DNA from: Ceratotherium simum simum
Taxonomy: Eukaryota > Chordata > Mammalia > Perissodactyla > Rhinocerotidae
Assembly (NCBI RefSeq): GCF_000283155.1
Contig: NW_004454170.1
Coordinates: 15,901,090 to 15,965,089, forward strand
Direction: 5' to 3'
DNA: 64,000 bases
The notes under the pieces are model-generated. The model was not told the DNA's origin. It searched no databases and saw only the letters and a program-made list of their open reading frames with translations. Position 1 is the stretch's first letter. Each line of letters begins with the position of its first letter. This document shows positions 24,641 through 36,839 of this stretch, one piece after another. The position numbers and the translations under genes are program-made.

Positions 24641-25039
24641 CAATCCCTGCCAACATCCACCCACCTCCACACACCCAGGTTTAGAGTAAAAAGTCAGAAA
24701 ACATCTGACTTTCAAGCTCAGCTGAGAGTTTCCTTACCTTCCTTCTCTTAAAAATACATTTCCTATACTGGTGTGGACATCGAGAAGAGCTCCCATCCAA
24801 AGGGGTGGCAGGAAAAAATCTGTGACCTGTGCAGGCTAGTGGACGTGTGCACAAGGGCGGTTTAAGAGAACAACATTAATCTAAAGTAGTCATAAAGGTG
24901 AGTCATATAATGCACCCTCCTCACCTTTACAAAATGAAATCTCAGAACTCCCAGAGCTTGGGACCTCTAAGTGCATCTTTTCACCTTCAGTTCAAATAGC
25001 TACATGGCCATCTGTCAGCTTTAAGACTGAGGGTGTATT

Positions 25040-25167
25040 GGATGAGCTCATTAACTTGATTGTGGTAATAACTTTACAGTATATACGTATATCAAATCAT
25101 CATGTTGTACACCTTAAATATATACAACTGTATTTGTTAATTATACCTCAATAAAGCCAGTGGAAAA
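25040..25167 (+). mobile_element. LINE-1 3' tail
   Basis: 5'-truncated L1 end: ATCAAATCATCATGTTGTAC, then TTAATTATACCTCAATAAAG and an A-rich tail. Imperfect direct repeats beginning AGACTGA flank it (25024 and 25169), consistent with a diverged TSD. Confidence 0.75.
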
Positions 25168-26380
25168 AAGACTGAAAGTATATTTTTATGGACTTCCATT
25201 GTTCCATAGTGTCCTCTGCATTTCTCTTTCTAGAAGGCATCTACCAGTAATTTTTACCTGGAGATACCTATCCATATACAGCAGCTCCCAGTTCCCAGAC
25301 TCCTCTCTCCTCTGAGTGCCCTTTAGATCCTCCTTATTGCAGACAGGTGTAGGCAAGGTGAGCCCCTCCCTTCCTACTTCTTGCATTTTCTCTTCTACTC
25401 AGGGCACCCTGAAGCCCAGCCAACCCTAGAGTGACTGTTGCCTGTATTTGCTGAGACGGGCTAGTCTAGGGCAAATACCATCAGACCTGCCAAAAGTAGG
25501 GGAAGCTCTATAGTCTTCCTAAGAAAGTATTTCCCCTTTCCCACAATATCAAGGTCAGAGCCAGAGGCATGTTTATCATGGTGCCAGTCACCCTAGGGAC
25601 AGAGGACTGTCTTCCTTTCACCAGATACTGAAATGTCCTCCAGGCAGAGTTAAAAATAGTCGAGCAAAATCCTTTTGGTTCCCCTAGATGACTGCTTATT
25701 CATCCTTCCTTCTCCTACGCCACTTCTGAGCAGCTGTTTGTATATCACACTGCCCCTCGTGGAGACAGCTCTGTCCCTCAAGCAAGACTCCTTGCCTACC
25801 TGCCCCTTAAACTAGGATTGACTGAGATGATAGGAAGTGTGAGAGCTGAGAGGGGGCTGTGTGGAAGGTGGACACAAACATCAGGGGCCCTCTGCAAAGA
25901 GGGCGTCCCATTCACCATAAGTCACAACCAGAGCACTCAAAGGGTGTCCAGTCATTAATGTGACCTTAGAACCAAAACTTACTCTCTTACTTCACCCCAG
26001 TGCCTTTCTGTACGATGAGTAATAAGAACTCAGCCAGACTTTTAAGTGCAAGAATGACTTGACTACAATATGGGAGCATCAAGCCGAAACTACTTACAAA
26101 ATGACAAATTTTTCCTACCCATCGTAGAGACTGAATCCACTTTTCTCCTCAGCTCCACTGCCAGGCCACCCAGGCTCTACCTCTCAGGAACAAGTGGCTG
26201 AGAAAGAACAAAGACAGACACCACCTAATCTTGAGAAAGGCAAGGATCTTTATAACTGGGCCCTAGTGCCTTTGTGTTCAGATTTTAAAATAGCATGCCT
26301 ATCATCCTCGACAGTCTAAATTTCTGATTTCTCCCTCATTCTTAAGCCAAAGTAATTTCTATAGCCAGCAGCCTGGAGTA
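25168..26380. other. Intergenic sequence, nothing assigned
   Basis: About 1.2 kb of moderate GC DNA without recognised repeats or genes. Confidence 0.4.
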
Positions 26381-26384
26381 AGAA

Positions 26385-26610
26385 ATTGGAATTTGGAATC
26401 AAGGTTCTAATCTGGCCACTTGCAAGCTACAACCTTGAGCAAGTCACTTAAACTTCCTGAGCCTTGCTTTCTTTCCTCATATGAAAAATCCATAACAGGG
26501 CTTGCAAACGCTTAGCTCACAGAATCATTTATTGTAATGATCAAATAGAATACACATGGGAGAACACTGTGAGCTCTAAATGGCTCTACACATGTACACA
26601 ATTATTGGAT
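26385..26610 (+). mobile_element. MIR SINE
   Basis: Diverged MIR: GGTTCTAATCTGGCCACTTGC, GAGCAAGTCACTTAAACTTCC, then the AATGATCAAATAGAATAC segment. Confidence 0.7.
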
Positions 26611-26879
26611 CAAGTTCTTAATAATACTAATAACTTATTACTAATTCCAGCTCTTCTCATCTTTCTCTCTCTCTTTTCCTATCGTTCTGCTTGATTCATC
26701 CTTTCCAACATACCCCTTCCCCTGCTCATGAAATACGCACACACAAAACCTATAATTCATTCACCCATTATTCTAATTCCTGTCAATCAATTTCTTATTC
26801 ATTGCATATTTAAATTTCCAAAATAACTGCATTTACATATAATTTGCTCTTGCCTGCACAAAAAGTGGGTACAGATAGA

Positions 26880-27260
26880 TACAGCATTTAAGGAGGTGTG
26901 TCAGGTTTCAATTCAGGAAGCAGAAACAACTCTAGGTATTTCAAGCAGAAAGAGATTAAAAACAAGAAATTAAGTGCTTACAAAATTCATTGGACGTGCT
27001 GAAAAAACAAGTTAGGAACCATCATTGGACTCTAGATTTCAAAAGCACACCACGACACCTGTGATCCAGAGGTCAGCTGCCAAACTGCCTCTCAACACCC
27101 ATGACTTTGGTGACTAGAATTTGAGGACTACTGGAACGTGGCTTTCTGACCTCAAACACACGTCTACAGTGTTGCTTAGCAGCAACAACAATAGCAAGAT
27201 GGCTTTCACCTCACTTCTGCCCTCCAAATCTCACATGAGAGCATTGCCCTGGTAGAATCT
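26880..27260. mobile_element. Ancient interspersed repeat, family not assigned
   Basis: Resembles a common mammalian repeat (CAGGAAGCAGAAACAACTCT, GAGATTAAAAACAAGAAATT, CTGTGATCCAGAGGTCAGCTG). Class not determined. Confidence 0.35.
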
Positions 27261-27648
27261 AATTAATATCCAGAAATCTAGCTGCAAGGGAGTCTGAGAA
27301 ATGTTGTTTCTAATTTTCTAGGCCCTAAAATTCAAGAACATTCATAGAGGGTTTTGCAAACGAATGCCTACTTTCAGCTGACAATAACCTGCTCAAGGGA
27401 ATGACTTTATTTCTTACAGAATGAACAACACAGCCATGGTCTAAAGGAGAGCTTGAAGAGAGAGGGAAAGAAAAGGTGCACAGACCTTATGGTTGTAGGC
27501 TTTACAAATACCCATTAGGATTTATTTTGGGCAGTGTTTTTTTAATTCTTAAGACATCTAACTCAGAATAGAAATAAAAAATTATGCATAGAGATTGGAG
27601 CCAGCCATCAGTAAAAGTCATCCCACACTTATTAAACCAATAGTTTTT

Positions 27649-27853
27649 TTTTTTAACTTTATTTATTTATTTCCCCCCCCAAAACCCCAGTAGATAGTTG
27701 TATGTCATAGTTGCACATCCTTCTAGTTGCTGTATGTGGGACTCGGCCTCAGCATGGCCAGAGAAGCAGTGCGTCGGTGCGCGCCCGGGATCCGAACCCA
27801 GGCCGCCAACAGCAGAGCGCACACACTTAACTGCTAAGCCACGGGGCTGGCCC
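27649..27853 (-). mobile_element. ERE-type SINE, young body type (reverse)
   Basis: Reverse full-length copy. TSD AAACCAATAGTTTTT at 27634-27648 and 27854-27868. It lands at the 3' end of an L2 copy. Confidence 0.95.
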
Positions 27854-27854
27854 A

Positions 27855-28770
27855 AACCAATAGTTTTTGAACCCTGGCTATGTGTCAGACTGTGATAGAT
27901 GCTGGTGGTACAATAGTGAACAAGACAGAAGCTGTTTCTTTTCTCTTGGAGGTTTTGGGAGAGTAGGGTATTAGAAATGTCTGGTTCACTGCCCAGGTTC
28001 AAAGCCTGCCTCTACCACTTATTAGCTGTGTGACTTGAATGAGTTATTTAACTTCCTGAAGTCTCAGTTTCCTCATCCTAAGAAAGGTATAATCAAAGAA
28101 CCTACTGAATTGAGATATAGTGAAAATTAAATGAGATAATGTGTGTAGAGTTCTAAGCACACTGCCTGTACATGGTAGGGTCTGAATAAATGTTGATGAA
28201 GGGTATGAGCAAATCAAAAGGCAATTACATTACAGGACTTGTGATCGTCCTATGAGACAAGAAAAACAGTACATATGAGGAGAGGCATTAACTGAGACCT
28301 AGGGAGCTCACAGAGGCTCAGGAAGTAAATTCTAGGTTGGCATTTGCCAACTAGGAGAGAGCATGCCACGTGTGATGACTAAAAGAAGTTCAGCGTGGCT
28401 GGGGCAAAGGTAGGGTGAGGTTGGGAGCAATTAGGAGCCAGATCGTGAGGAGACTTGCAAGATTTTTAAGAGCTTGAATTTTATTCTGAGGGCACCGGGA
28501 AGCCACTGAAGGATTCAAAGCCAGAGAGTGATACAATCTGATTTATATGTTAGAAAAAAAAATCCCTTTGGCTAGAATAAGAAAAATGGCTAAGAGAAGG
28601 GTGGCTTGAGCCATGAAGAATGGCTAAGATTGCTGGCAGGAAGTCCAGCCAGAATTCTTCAGTAATTAAAGAGAGAGAGAAAGGTGGCCTAAACCTGGGT
28701 AGTAGCAGAAAGATAAAGAAAAGTGGAACAATTCTGGAGATATTTAGGAATTAATTGGTGAGAAAGTAAG
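27855..28770 (-). mobile_element. L2 LINE 3' region (antisense), interrupted by MIR
   Basis: Antisense L2: GGTACAATAGTGAACAAGACAG at 27907, then, after a MIR, GAGCTTGAATTTTATTCTGAGG near 28471 and AGAGAGTGATACAATCTGAT near 28524. Frames broken. Confidence 0.75.
27990..28200 (+). mobile_element. MIR SINE
   Basis: Well-preserved MIR: CTACCACTTATTAGCTGTGTG, TCAGTTTCCTCATCCTAAG, TTAAATGAGATAATGTGTG and the CTGAATAAATGTTGATGA end. Confidence 0.9.
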
Positions 28771-29518
28771 ATATGCTTTTTTTTCACTATCCTCCTCCTT
28801 TGTTTTTCTTTATTCATTTAAATTAGGAAACAAAAATCTTATAACAAACTGATCTTTGTAGGTAACAGATCAGTGCTGTCATATTGGCCTCGAGAAGCAT
28901 ATGCCCCATGTTAGTTGTTTAACATAGTGGAGATTTAATACTGCAAATTTAGGGCCATGTGGGAAAAAAGATGGAGCAGTGACTATATTTGCATTTGGCT
29001 TTTGCTTTGGTGGCCCTCAAATTCTGCAGTGTAGTTTAGCAATCACCATTCATTCCCCCGTTAGGATAATCTTTTGATCTGAGCTACTTCTCTAAGAGCC
29101 ATCTTAGGGGTAATAAAAAGTATCATGCCACACCATCCTAACCATTCCTCTTCTAGTTCCTGAGTCTGTGTTTAATTTGGGGGTGTGTTTAGGGTATTAG
29201 AAGTGGGACAGTGCCCACTGACAACCCCAACTGATGAGGTGGGCAGAGGCAGACCTATTTTTTAGCCCCGGGTGAGTAGACGAAGATAGTCACATGACTC
29301 AAACTGAGCTATAGAATTCTCTCTCTACAGTTTGTACCAAGACACAGAAACTGAGGTCAGTGGATATTGGGAACTGGAAGCCATGTAAAGTCTGTGCCAT
29401 ACTTTGGGCCATGAAAATCCAGATCATTCATATGGAGCAGCAGGAACCAAGAACCTTTCAGAGAAGCTGCTATGCAGAGAGATGGCTGATGCTGGCGCAT
29501 GGCACAGACAACAGATCA
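28771..29518. other. Intergenic sequence, repeat-like right end
   Basis: No gene. From about 29180 it resembles an interspersed repeat (CAGTGGATATTGGGAACTGG at 29358), family not assigned. Confidence 0.35.
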
Positions 29519-29605
29519 TGTGGAGGGAGGAGAAAGAGACAGAGAGAGGGAGAAGATGGGAGAGAGAGGGCAGGAGTGGGGAGAGGGAGAGAGAGACTGA
29601 AGGAA
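29519..29605 (+). repeat. GA-rich purine tract
   Basis: Imperfect (GA)n/GGGA purine run; long purine-only stretches. Overlapping short frames are artefacts of it. Confidence 0.85.
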
Positions 29606-29984
29606 TTTAGAAGCTTCTAGATGCCAAGCAAGGACATCTTAGACTCGGTATTAAGCTCTCATCCTCAAGAGAGTATTTCCCACACTCTCCTCAATCCTTG
29701 AAAGCTGCAGCACAAGCATCCTGGATTCATCTAGGGCTACATTTACCTTGAATACTTTGCTCCCTTCCCAACAGCTCCTACCCTCCTACCAAAATCAGTG
29801 AGTCTCAGCTCACGTCCTACAAGGAGTTGAAATTCTGAATATTAACAAGACATTTTCTTGGATTCAATCAGGTTGTTGAACTTGATGTCTACATCATATG
29901 TTTCCTTCTTACAGCAATGTTGAGGACATAATTTTGCCAAGCTTCTCCACTCTGCTCTGTAACAATCCTGCACAGCCAAGTAGT

Positions 29985-31035
29985 TTGAAGGGAGTTGGCC
30001 TCCTTCCTGTTTCCCTTCCCCTTCATCCCAACATGGGCAAATGACCCAGGTTTGGCCAATTAGAATACTTCCTCTTTCTGGTCACAGTGATTGATCAGGG
30101 ATGGACACATGATCAATGCAGGACTAATCAGAGTCTTCCTTGAGACTTTTACTGGCATTCCTGGGAAAGATGTGCCCTCTTTCAGTGGGATTATGATTTG
30201 TAAGGACAATGTCATTTGAGGCTGCCAGCAGCCACCTTGCTTTGATGTGGAGAGTGCCTATCTGAAAATAAAGCAATCACAATGGAAAGTAAACTGAGAG
30301 ATGGTGAGAGAAAGAAACAGGGTCTTGATATATTATTTGAACTCTTGGATACAGCTGTGCCTAAAGCTAGATCTACCTTTTAAACTTCTGAATATATGTA
30401 TATATTTCCTATATATTATGATGTTTAAAAAACCTTTCCGGCTGGGGAGAGACTGCCCCTCCCTTAGGCAGCCAATTCTTAGAGATAGCAAAGGGCCCAG
30501 CAAGGAGCATCCCTTTGATATGCAAACTAATCCAGAGCCAGACCTCCTCCATCTGGCAAATAAACTCCAGGAGGCAATATGCTTCTGCCAGCAATCAGCC
30601 TAGGGCCAGGTGCCAGGCAACTAGGGACCACCCCTATAGCCAAAGCCCTCCAAAATTGTTCAAACTAGTCAATCCTAAACTGTTTACCCTGTCCTGCCTT
30701 TCCTTTCCTGTGGAAACCTCAATAAAGGCCATGGCCTAAGCACCCCCCCTTCCTATCTTCTGGTGGAAGACACCCTCCTGACCACCCGGGTGTTCCCATG
30801 TGGCCCTGCAAGGATTGTCATGTCTCCTGTCTCTAGGACCTGTGAGCATAATTAACTTTGTTTTCCTGAGCCTCTCCTGTGTCTCCTCTTGTGGCCCCAC
30901 CTGGCTGAACAACTCATAAAAGAATACAAAACAACTTCCCAATCACATAAACTCAATAAATTCTCACTTCAAATTTAGCTAGTTTGACACGGGTTTCTGT
31001 TATGAATTTCTGAAATAGTCCTGAGTAATACAAGC
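29985..31035 (+). mobile_element. Interspersed repeat split by an LTR
   Basis: The left arm (29985-30418) carries CATGGGCAAATGACCCAGG and CTGCCAGCAGCCACCTTGC. The right arm (30949-31035) carries AACTCAATAAATTCTC and GGGTTTCTGTTATGAATTTC then AATAGTCCTGAGTAATAC. The two arms join into one known mammalian repeat once the LTR between them is set aside. I cannot name the family. Confidence 0.55.
30419..30948 (+). mobile_element. ERV1-like endogenous retrovirus solo LTR
   Basis: Starts TG. Promoter/R region features include CCTCAATAAAGGCCATGG (polyadenylation signal near 30719) and the U5-like CCTGAGCCTCTCCTGTGTCTCC near 30867. No internal gag, pol or env sequence is attached, so it is a solo LTR. 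It splits an older repeat. Exact 3' end and TSD are uncertain. Confidence 0.7.
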
Positions 31036-32890
31036 AACTTATAAAATCTAAAAATGTACAGCTATCAACCTTGAGCCACCTCAATTTTAGCAATAATATC
31101 TAGAATGGATATAGGTTGTGAAGATTAAAGCTAGGAGGTCCATTTGGTGCAGATTTGTCTTATGCCTCTATTTCCTCTGAAATGAGTTTAGTTATTACCG
31201 TCAAGTTATTAGAGTAGCTAGGCTGCATTGTTATTTTCTACATCTCATAAGTTTAGGGAGTCATGGGATTGAAACTCTAGGGTAGATCTGATTTAACCAA
31301 ATTGTGAAGTATTGAGGTAATGGAAACAATATTTTGTATTTTAAGTTCCCTATCCTGTATTTAACACTCCCTCGAGCCAAATGTGTTTTCCATTTGGGTG
31401 ACTTAAAGGAAGGAGGCAGCAACATTCTCAGATGTCATTTCAGGGAATAATTTTACTTCTTAATCAATTATACTTCTTTCTAAGTCTGTTAGAACTGACT
31501 TTTCCGTCTCCTATTTCTGCTCTTGGGAAAACTTGATGATAAGTAACGAGATCTTCAGTCTCAAGATGAACATAATTTGTATACGCCCCTCCCCCCAATA
31601 TCTGAAAGAAGCCATGATGAATAAGTCAGCAAATATCTGAGTTCACTGAAAAAATTCGTTATTTTTAGTGGTATACAATGCTTATTGGTTATAAAGACCT
31701 GTGTACTTTTTTCCTTTCCCTGTGGTGCCAGCAGTATTGCTATGTTTATAGTTGATAACCAGCTTTGAAATTTGGAAACATCTTTCATTTGTGAAATATG
31801 ATTTGAATAATTAGAGAAAGTATAAGTCTGAGTGAGATTTGGGAGATTTAGAGCTGGAGGAAGGAGGATCTTGATCCAGGGACATTTTTCATTCCACAGA
31901 TGTAAAAATATTTGCTTGTGGGGAAGACAGGGAGAGTAATGCCAATCATTTTAGCTGTATCCCCCAAGATGTTTATCTTGAGAAGTGGAGAAAGCAAAGG
32001 AGAGAGAACCATACCAATGTGGAGAACTGTAGAGAATTCCAAAGAGTCATGTTTATCAGAAAAATATTTTTACCAGGAAAACATGAAATAAATATTCAAT
32101 ATCTGACTTGATCCTGGGAACTGAGGGACCCACATCTACGTGTATGCCTTTTTGCTTTTCCTGAAAAGGGTGATCCCTAACATTATTTTGGAACTCAGCT
32201 TTATAACGTGGAATGGTTTCATCCTGATCTGTGATGCAAATGGATGATTAATCTGGACTAGGTAAACAGAGAGATAAGTGAGCATACATACCCACTCTGC
32301 TAGACTTTACATAGGCACATTTCAAATCAGACCCAGAAGACCCTTAAGCCTGCCCATCAGACCAGATATTTACAGCAGGGAAAGTTCTGGGTTGGACTGT
32401 CTCCCTTGAGCCATTTGGAAACTGAACCGGCTGGAGCAGATTGCAAGATTTAGGCTGTGGGAGAATGACTCTGGTTCCTTCTCAGCCTAGAGCAATAACC
32501 CAGCTGTTGGAAAGCTGAAATATTAGACCAAATTATATTACCTAAGTTAAAGTTAGCACCCTTGAGAATAGATCTCTATATATGTTAAGGTACATGTATT
32601 ATGCAAGAGTTGACATTCCTATTTCTGTATTTTATGAACCAGCCCTGGATTCTTCACTGAAAATAAAATTGTTGTTAGTATGTTTTTGGTTATTTGTTTT
32701 TACTGCTTGATATATACACTATTGACACATTTCCAAAGCCATTACCCTCTAAGATTGGAACTTCCAGAAACATCCTTGACAAAGCCATCAATAGAAACAA
32801 CTAAACATTTAAAAACAATAGCTGTCTTATATGTAACAACTGTGGAATTTGGCCTAAAGCTGATAATATTCTTAAAAAAAGTCATTTACT
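31036..32890. other. Intergenic sequence, nothing assigned
   Basis: About 1.85 kb without named repeats or convincing frames. Fairly complex sequence around 32100-32530, so a candidate for conserved non-coding DNA. Confidence 0.4.
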
Positions 32891-32894
32891 CACA

Positions 32895-33035
32895 CATGGT
32901 CTTATTTGATCCATATAGCACCCCTGTAAAGAATACAGGGCACGTATTATAGTATCTCCAGCTGACAAAATGAAGTCTTAGCAATAAATGACTTGCCCAA
33001 ATTCAAACAATTAGCAAGTGGCAGAACCAGGACTT
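32895..33035 (-). mobile_element. MIR SINE fragment (reverse)
   Basis: Contains AATGACTTGCCCAAATTCAA and TAGCAAGTGGCAGAACCAGG, the reverse of the MIR core. Confidence 0.7.
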
Positions 33036-33544
33036 ACTCTCCATGTTTTTATATTCCAATTTCAGGGTCCTCTTTGGGGACACACAAATTAGAGATAAGC
33101 ATAAAGAAAATTACAGGAGACAATTAGAATCACAACCAATTAGTCTAATCTATAGAATTTGTACTCTTACTTAAGACATAACTTACAAGACTAAAAACAT
33201 ATTTATTACATTGTATTACAAATTCACATTTCATTGTTATTCTGTGGGCACTGGGCTGGTAAAAAGATTTTTGTACTTAATTCATCAATAAATATTTACT
33301 GACCACTATTCTGTGTGGGAATTTTGAGTTGGACATTTTTTTCTGTCTTTTTATTAAAATTAACTTGTAGAGTTGAGTGAATGTCCAGTCATTCCAGCAA
33401 GTTACATAGAATTTTGTTGCAAACTCTTCCATTTTTCCTGGATAAAGAAGAGAAAACCTGAAGACTTGGTAAGGCAATTCTCAGTCTGTTCTTCAAACCT
33501 CTGTAAGAAGTCCCATTCTCTCATTTAAAAAAGAGGTATCACTA

Positions 33545-33640
33545 ATTGATCATCTACTGCATGCAAGGTGTTCTATGTATGTTACTGATAACCTTCACAT
33601 CTCTGTGGCGTGGTGGGTATAGTTATCCTCATCTTTTCGA
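33545..33640 (-). mobile_element. MIR SINE fragment (reverse, weak)
   Basis: Weak match to reversed MIR 3' end: GATCATCTACTGCATGCAAGG and GGTATAGTTATCCTCATC. Confidence 0.45.
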
Positions 33641-33679
33641 ATGGGGTTAGTATAGCCCAGCAGTGAAATAAGATGAGAT

Positions 33680-33925
33680 AGTAGCCTTGGATCAAGAGCA
33701 GGGCCTTCCATCAAAACTACTAGGGTTTGAATCTGGCTCCATACATACTAGCTGGCTGAACTTGGACCACTTATTTCCTTTCTCTCTGCTCCTTTATGCT
33801 CATCACTAAAGTGGAATAAAATGATATGAACTCCTAGTTACTGTGAGTATTAAATGAATTAACTGTAAATGGCTTATAGTGCCCCGGCTTCTAGTGATAC
33901 TCAGTGGATGTTAGCTACTATGGTT
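33680..33925 (+). mobile_element. MIR SINE
   Basis: Contains GGGTTTGAATCTGGCTCC, CTAGCTGGCTGAACTTGG, TATTAAATGAATTAACTGTA and the CTCAGTGGATGTTAGCTA end; near full length. Confidence 0.8.
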
Positions 33926-34069
33926 AATTTGTTGTGTCCCAGGGCTGAATCTGAGGGCCTCTTTTCTTCTTTATATATCTGTTACTCACTAGGTGACCTC
34001 ATTTAATCCCATGGTTTTAAATATAAAACTATACTGATGACTCCAAAATTTGTATCTCCTGCAAACTGA

Positions 34070-34628
34070 TACTTTTCAAGTATAAGTCAGCTCATGTCAC
34101 TTCTCCATTCAAAACCCTCCAGTGATTTCCCATCTCTCTCAGTGAAAAAGCCAAAGCCCTAAGCAGGGCCTACAAGGCCCTATATGACCTGTCCTACTTT
34201 TCTGATCTGTCTCCTACTACTTCCCACTGTCTTTCTTTTCTCCTGCCATACAGGTGTGCTTGTTGAACACGCCCAAGCACTCCTGGTTGTCAGACTCTTT
34301 GCACCTGCCATCTGCCAGATATATTCTTCCCCAGATATTCAAATGACTCATTCGTTCACTTCCTTCGGGTCCCTGCTCAAATACCATCTTATCAGAGAGG
34401 CCATCCCTGACCACCTTAAATAAAAGAGGATTTCCCTTTCCTTTTCTTCTTACCCTGCTTTATTTTTCATTATGGTACCTATTACCATTATGTTTATTCC
34501 TTTTCTTATGGCCTGTTGTCCTCCTCTAGAATGTGAGTTCTATTAAAGCAGGGACTTTTTTTGTTTGCAGCCCCTAAATCAAGTGCCTGGCACACGGCAG
34601 ACACTCAATAAATATTTATTGCTTAACT
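34070..34628 (+). mobile_element. L2 LINE, ORF2 C-terminus and 3' end
   Basis: Well-recognised L2: CTCAAAACCCTCCAG-like segment near 34110, GCCTACAAGGCCCTATATGA at 34168, GGCCATCCCTGACCACCTTA at 34399, TAGAATGTGAGTTCTATTAAAG at 34528, ending ACTCAATAAATATTTATTG. A 79-codon + frame inside is a remnant of the L2 ORF2 C-terminus. Confidence 0.88.
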
Positions 34629-34988
34629 ATAATTACGTTAATTGCCCAGCTAGTAAATATCAGAGTTTCATACCCAGATCAGTCTCCCTTCAACATCTCT
34701 TGCTCTTTATGCCCCACTAATCTGCATCCCAAGTCAGGGAAGCTACTAACCCCATTACAGATATACATCGATTCTGAGGACTCTTGTATTTAAACTAGAA
34801 AGTATATACATATTAGGGTTGATTTGCTATTCAGCATAATTTAACAAATATTTACTGCACATCTACTACATGCTTTGGATAAGAAATAATGGCCAGCCCA
34901 ATAATGTAAGGTAGTAATTTATCCAAGAATCTTGAAGGCCAGGAAAGGTAAATTTCTTACTTGTGGATCTCTAAGTTCAGAATTATTA

Positions 34989-35047
34989 TATACACCTAAA
35001 ATTAATACAATGTTATATGTCAATTATATCTCAATTTAAAAAAAAGA
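34989..35047 (+). mobile_element. Very short 5'-truncated LINE-1 insertion
   Basis: Only 59 bases: the L1 3' end (TGTCAATTATATCTCAATTT plus A-tail), bounded by an exact 10-bp TSD AGAATTATTA at 34979-34988 and 35048-35057. Confidence 0.8.
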
Positions 35048-35199
35048 AGAATTATTAGGTCTATCTAATATCAGAATAGAACACTTGGTCATCCCTCAGA
35101 CTTTCTCCATCTTTCTGAATCTCAGTCCATTCATTTGCTTCAGACGTTTTCTAGACATTTTCCTAGATTTCTCTTTTCCTCATCTTCCACATCCAATCC

Positions 35200-36175
35200 A
35201 TCTACAAAGACTGTAAACTGTATCTACAAAACTTATCCAGAGACCATATGCTTCTCATCAACTTCACCTCTATAAATCCTAGTTCTAGGACAACTCCACT
35301 TCCAAGGCTAGAAGCAGAATTTCCTAAATGTGTTCCTTGCCTTCCTGTTTTCTACCTAGCAGCCAGAGTGATCTTATGAAAATGTATACTACTTATCATT
35401 CCCCTGATTAAACACTTCCATGTTTTCAATGTTCCCTTTTGTTTTTCCTCTCCATCATTCCACTTAGAAAAACACCCAAACCCTGCCCTAGCCTACAAGT
35501 CCTACTTGACTGAGTCCTGATCACCAGTCCAATCTTCTCTCCTAGCATGTTTCCCCTTATTCATGTATTCTAGTCATGCTGCCCTTCTTTCATTTCTGTG
35601 AGCACATTAAGCCCTTCCCTGTTCCAAAATATTTGTACTAGCAACTCCTTGTCATTAAAGTCTCAGCTTAAATTTCCCCAGAGAGGCCTTCCCTAACTAC
35701 TCATTTAAAAGAATCCCCTCTCCTCCACTCACCCTTTGTTCTGTCAGAGAGTGAATTGCATTCAGTTATTGTGCATTGCACAACTCCTATCTAATATTTT
35801 CCTTCTCTGTTTGTTTATTGTCTATCTCCCTCCAGTAGATTGTAAACTCGATGAAGACAGGGACTTTGCTTTATCAGCAGGGTTTATAACAGAGCCCAAC
35901 ACATAGTGAGCACTCAAGAAATACTTGGTTTTTTTTTTTTAAGATTTTATTTATTTATTTTTTCCCCCCAAAGCCACAGTAGATAGTTGTATGTCATAGC
36001 TGCACATCCTTCTAGTTGCTGTGTGTGGGATGCGGCCCCAGCATGGCCGGAGAAGCGGTGCGTCGGTGGGTGCACGCCCGGGATCCAAACCCAGGCCGCC
36101 AGCAGCGGAGCGCGCGCACTCAACCACTAAGCCACGGGGCCAGCCCCAAGAAATACTTGTTGAATGGATAAATCT
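35200..36175 (+). mobile_element. L2 LINE 3' region, interrupted by a SINE
   Basis: L2 phrases: GCAGCCAGAGTGATCTTATG at 35361, AGAGAGGCCTTCCCTAACTA near 35680, TAGATTGTAAACTCGATGAAG at 35837, and the 3' end CAAGAAATACTTG then, after the SINE, TTGAATGGATAAAT. Left boundary approximate. Confidence 0.8.
35928..36147 (-). mobile_element. ERE-type SINE, young body type (reverse)
   Basis: Reverse full-length copy in the L2 3' end. TSD AAGAAATACTTG at 35916-35927 and 36148-36159, exact. It is the nearest SINE upstream of NMNAT2. Confidence 0.95.
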
Positions 36176-36779
36176 GTCTCAACTTTGATAGCTTATGTAA
36201 GATCACAATAGTTTTCTAACACAGCTTTAGAAATTCTGCCCCATCCATGCTCTCTCAATCTGATAGCATTGCTTCAACCCACAAAAAGGACCAATACACC
36301 AGGGGAAAGATTCAGGCTCCCCCTATTTCCTGACAACCACTAGGTCAAGGTCTGGCTTAGTTCAATAGTTCAAAATCATCAGATAAGGGGGAAAAGAAAG
36401 GCAGGAAGTAATACTCCCGAAATGAACAATCGTCATTTTTCACTTAAAGATTTGAGGAAGAGAGAAAGAAAACAATTCTTAAGATCAAACACTTTCAGCA
36501 TCGGAAATGTTAGAGAAAGTAGATGTGGACAGAAGAATGTTAAGAGTGAAGGAGGAAAACTAAATCAGAAGGAGGTAAGAGAGAGAGCTCACACCGTGCT
36601 GTCAAGTATTCATGGTTCTGGGCTTGGGTACCACGTCTTGCCTCGTAGATAAACACTAAGAAAAGAGCGTGATGGAATGAAGTGGGGTGGAGGCGAGAGA
36701 AAGGGAGGGGTGGGAGACCAGGACGAGAGAGGCGAAAGAAGCTAGAAAGGAAAGAAAGGGATCCAGCAGAGCAATACAA
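36176..36779. other. NMNAT2 upstream flank, no gene
   Basis: Between the end of the L2 element and the CpG island. The last 150 bases are purine-rich. No TATA box or open frame of interest is recognised; it may hold promoter-proximal elements. Confidence 0.5.
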
Positions 36780-36839
36780 AAGCAGCCTCGGATCTTGCCG
36801 GAGCTGCAAGCGTTAAGGAGAGGCGGGGAGTGACGCGGT

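Noticed and set aside
34885..34910. Short GGCCAGCCC-containing stretch resembling a SINE head
   Set aside because: Only about 20 bases match, with no body, tail or TSD.
1..36779. Search for the neighbouring gene SMG7 (divergent upstream gene in human)
   Set aside because: No CpG island or exon-like sequence recognisable upstream of 36780; it probably lies beyond the left edge.
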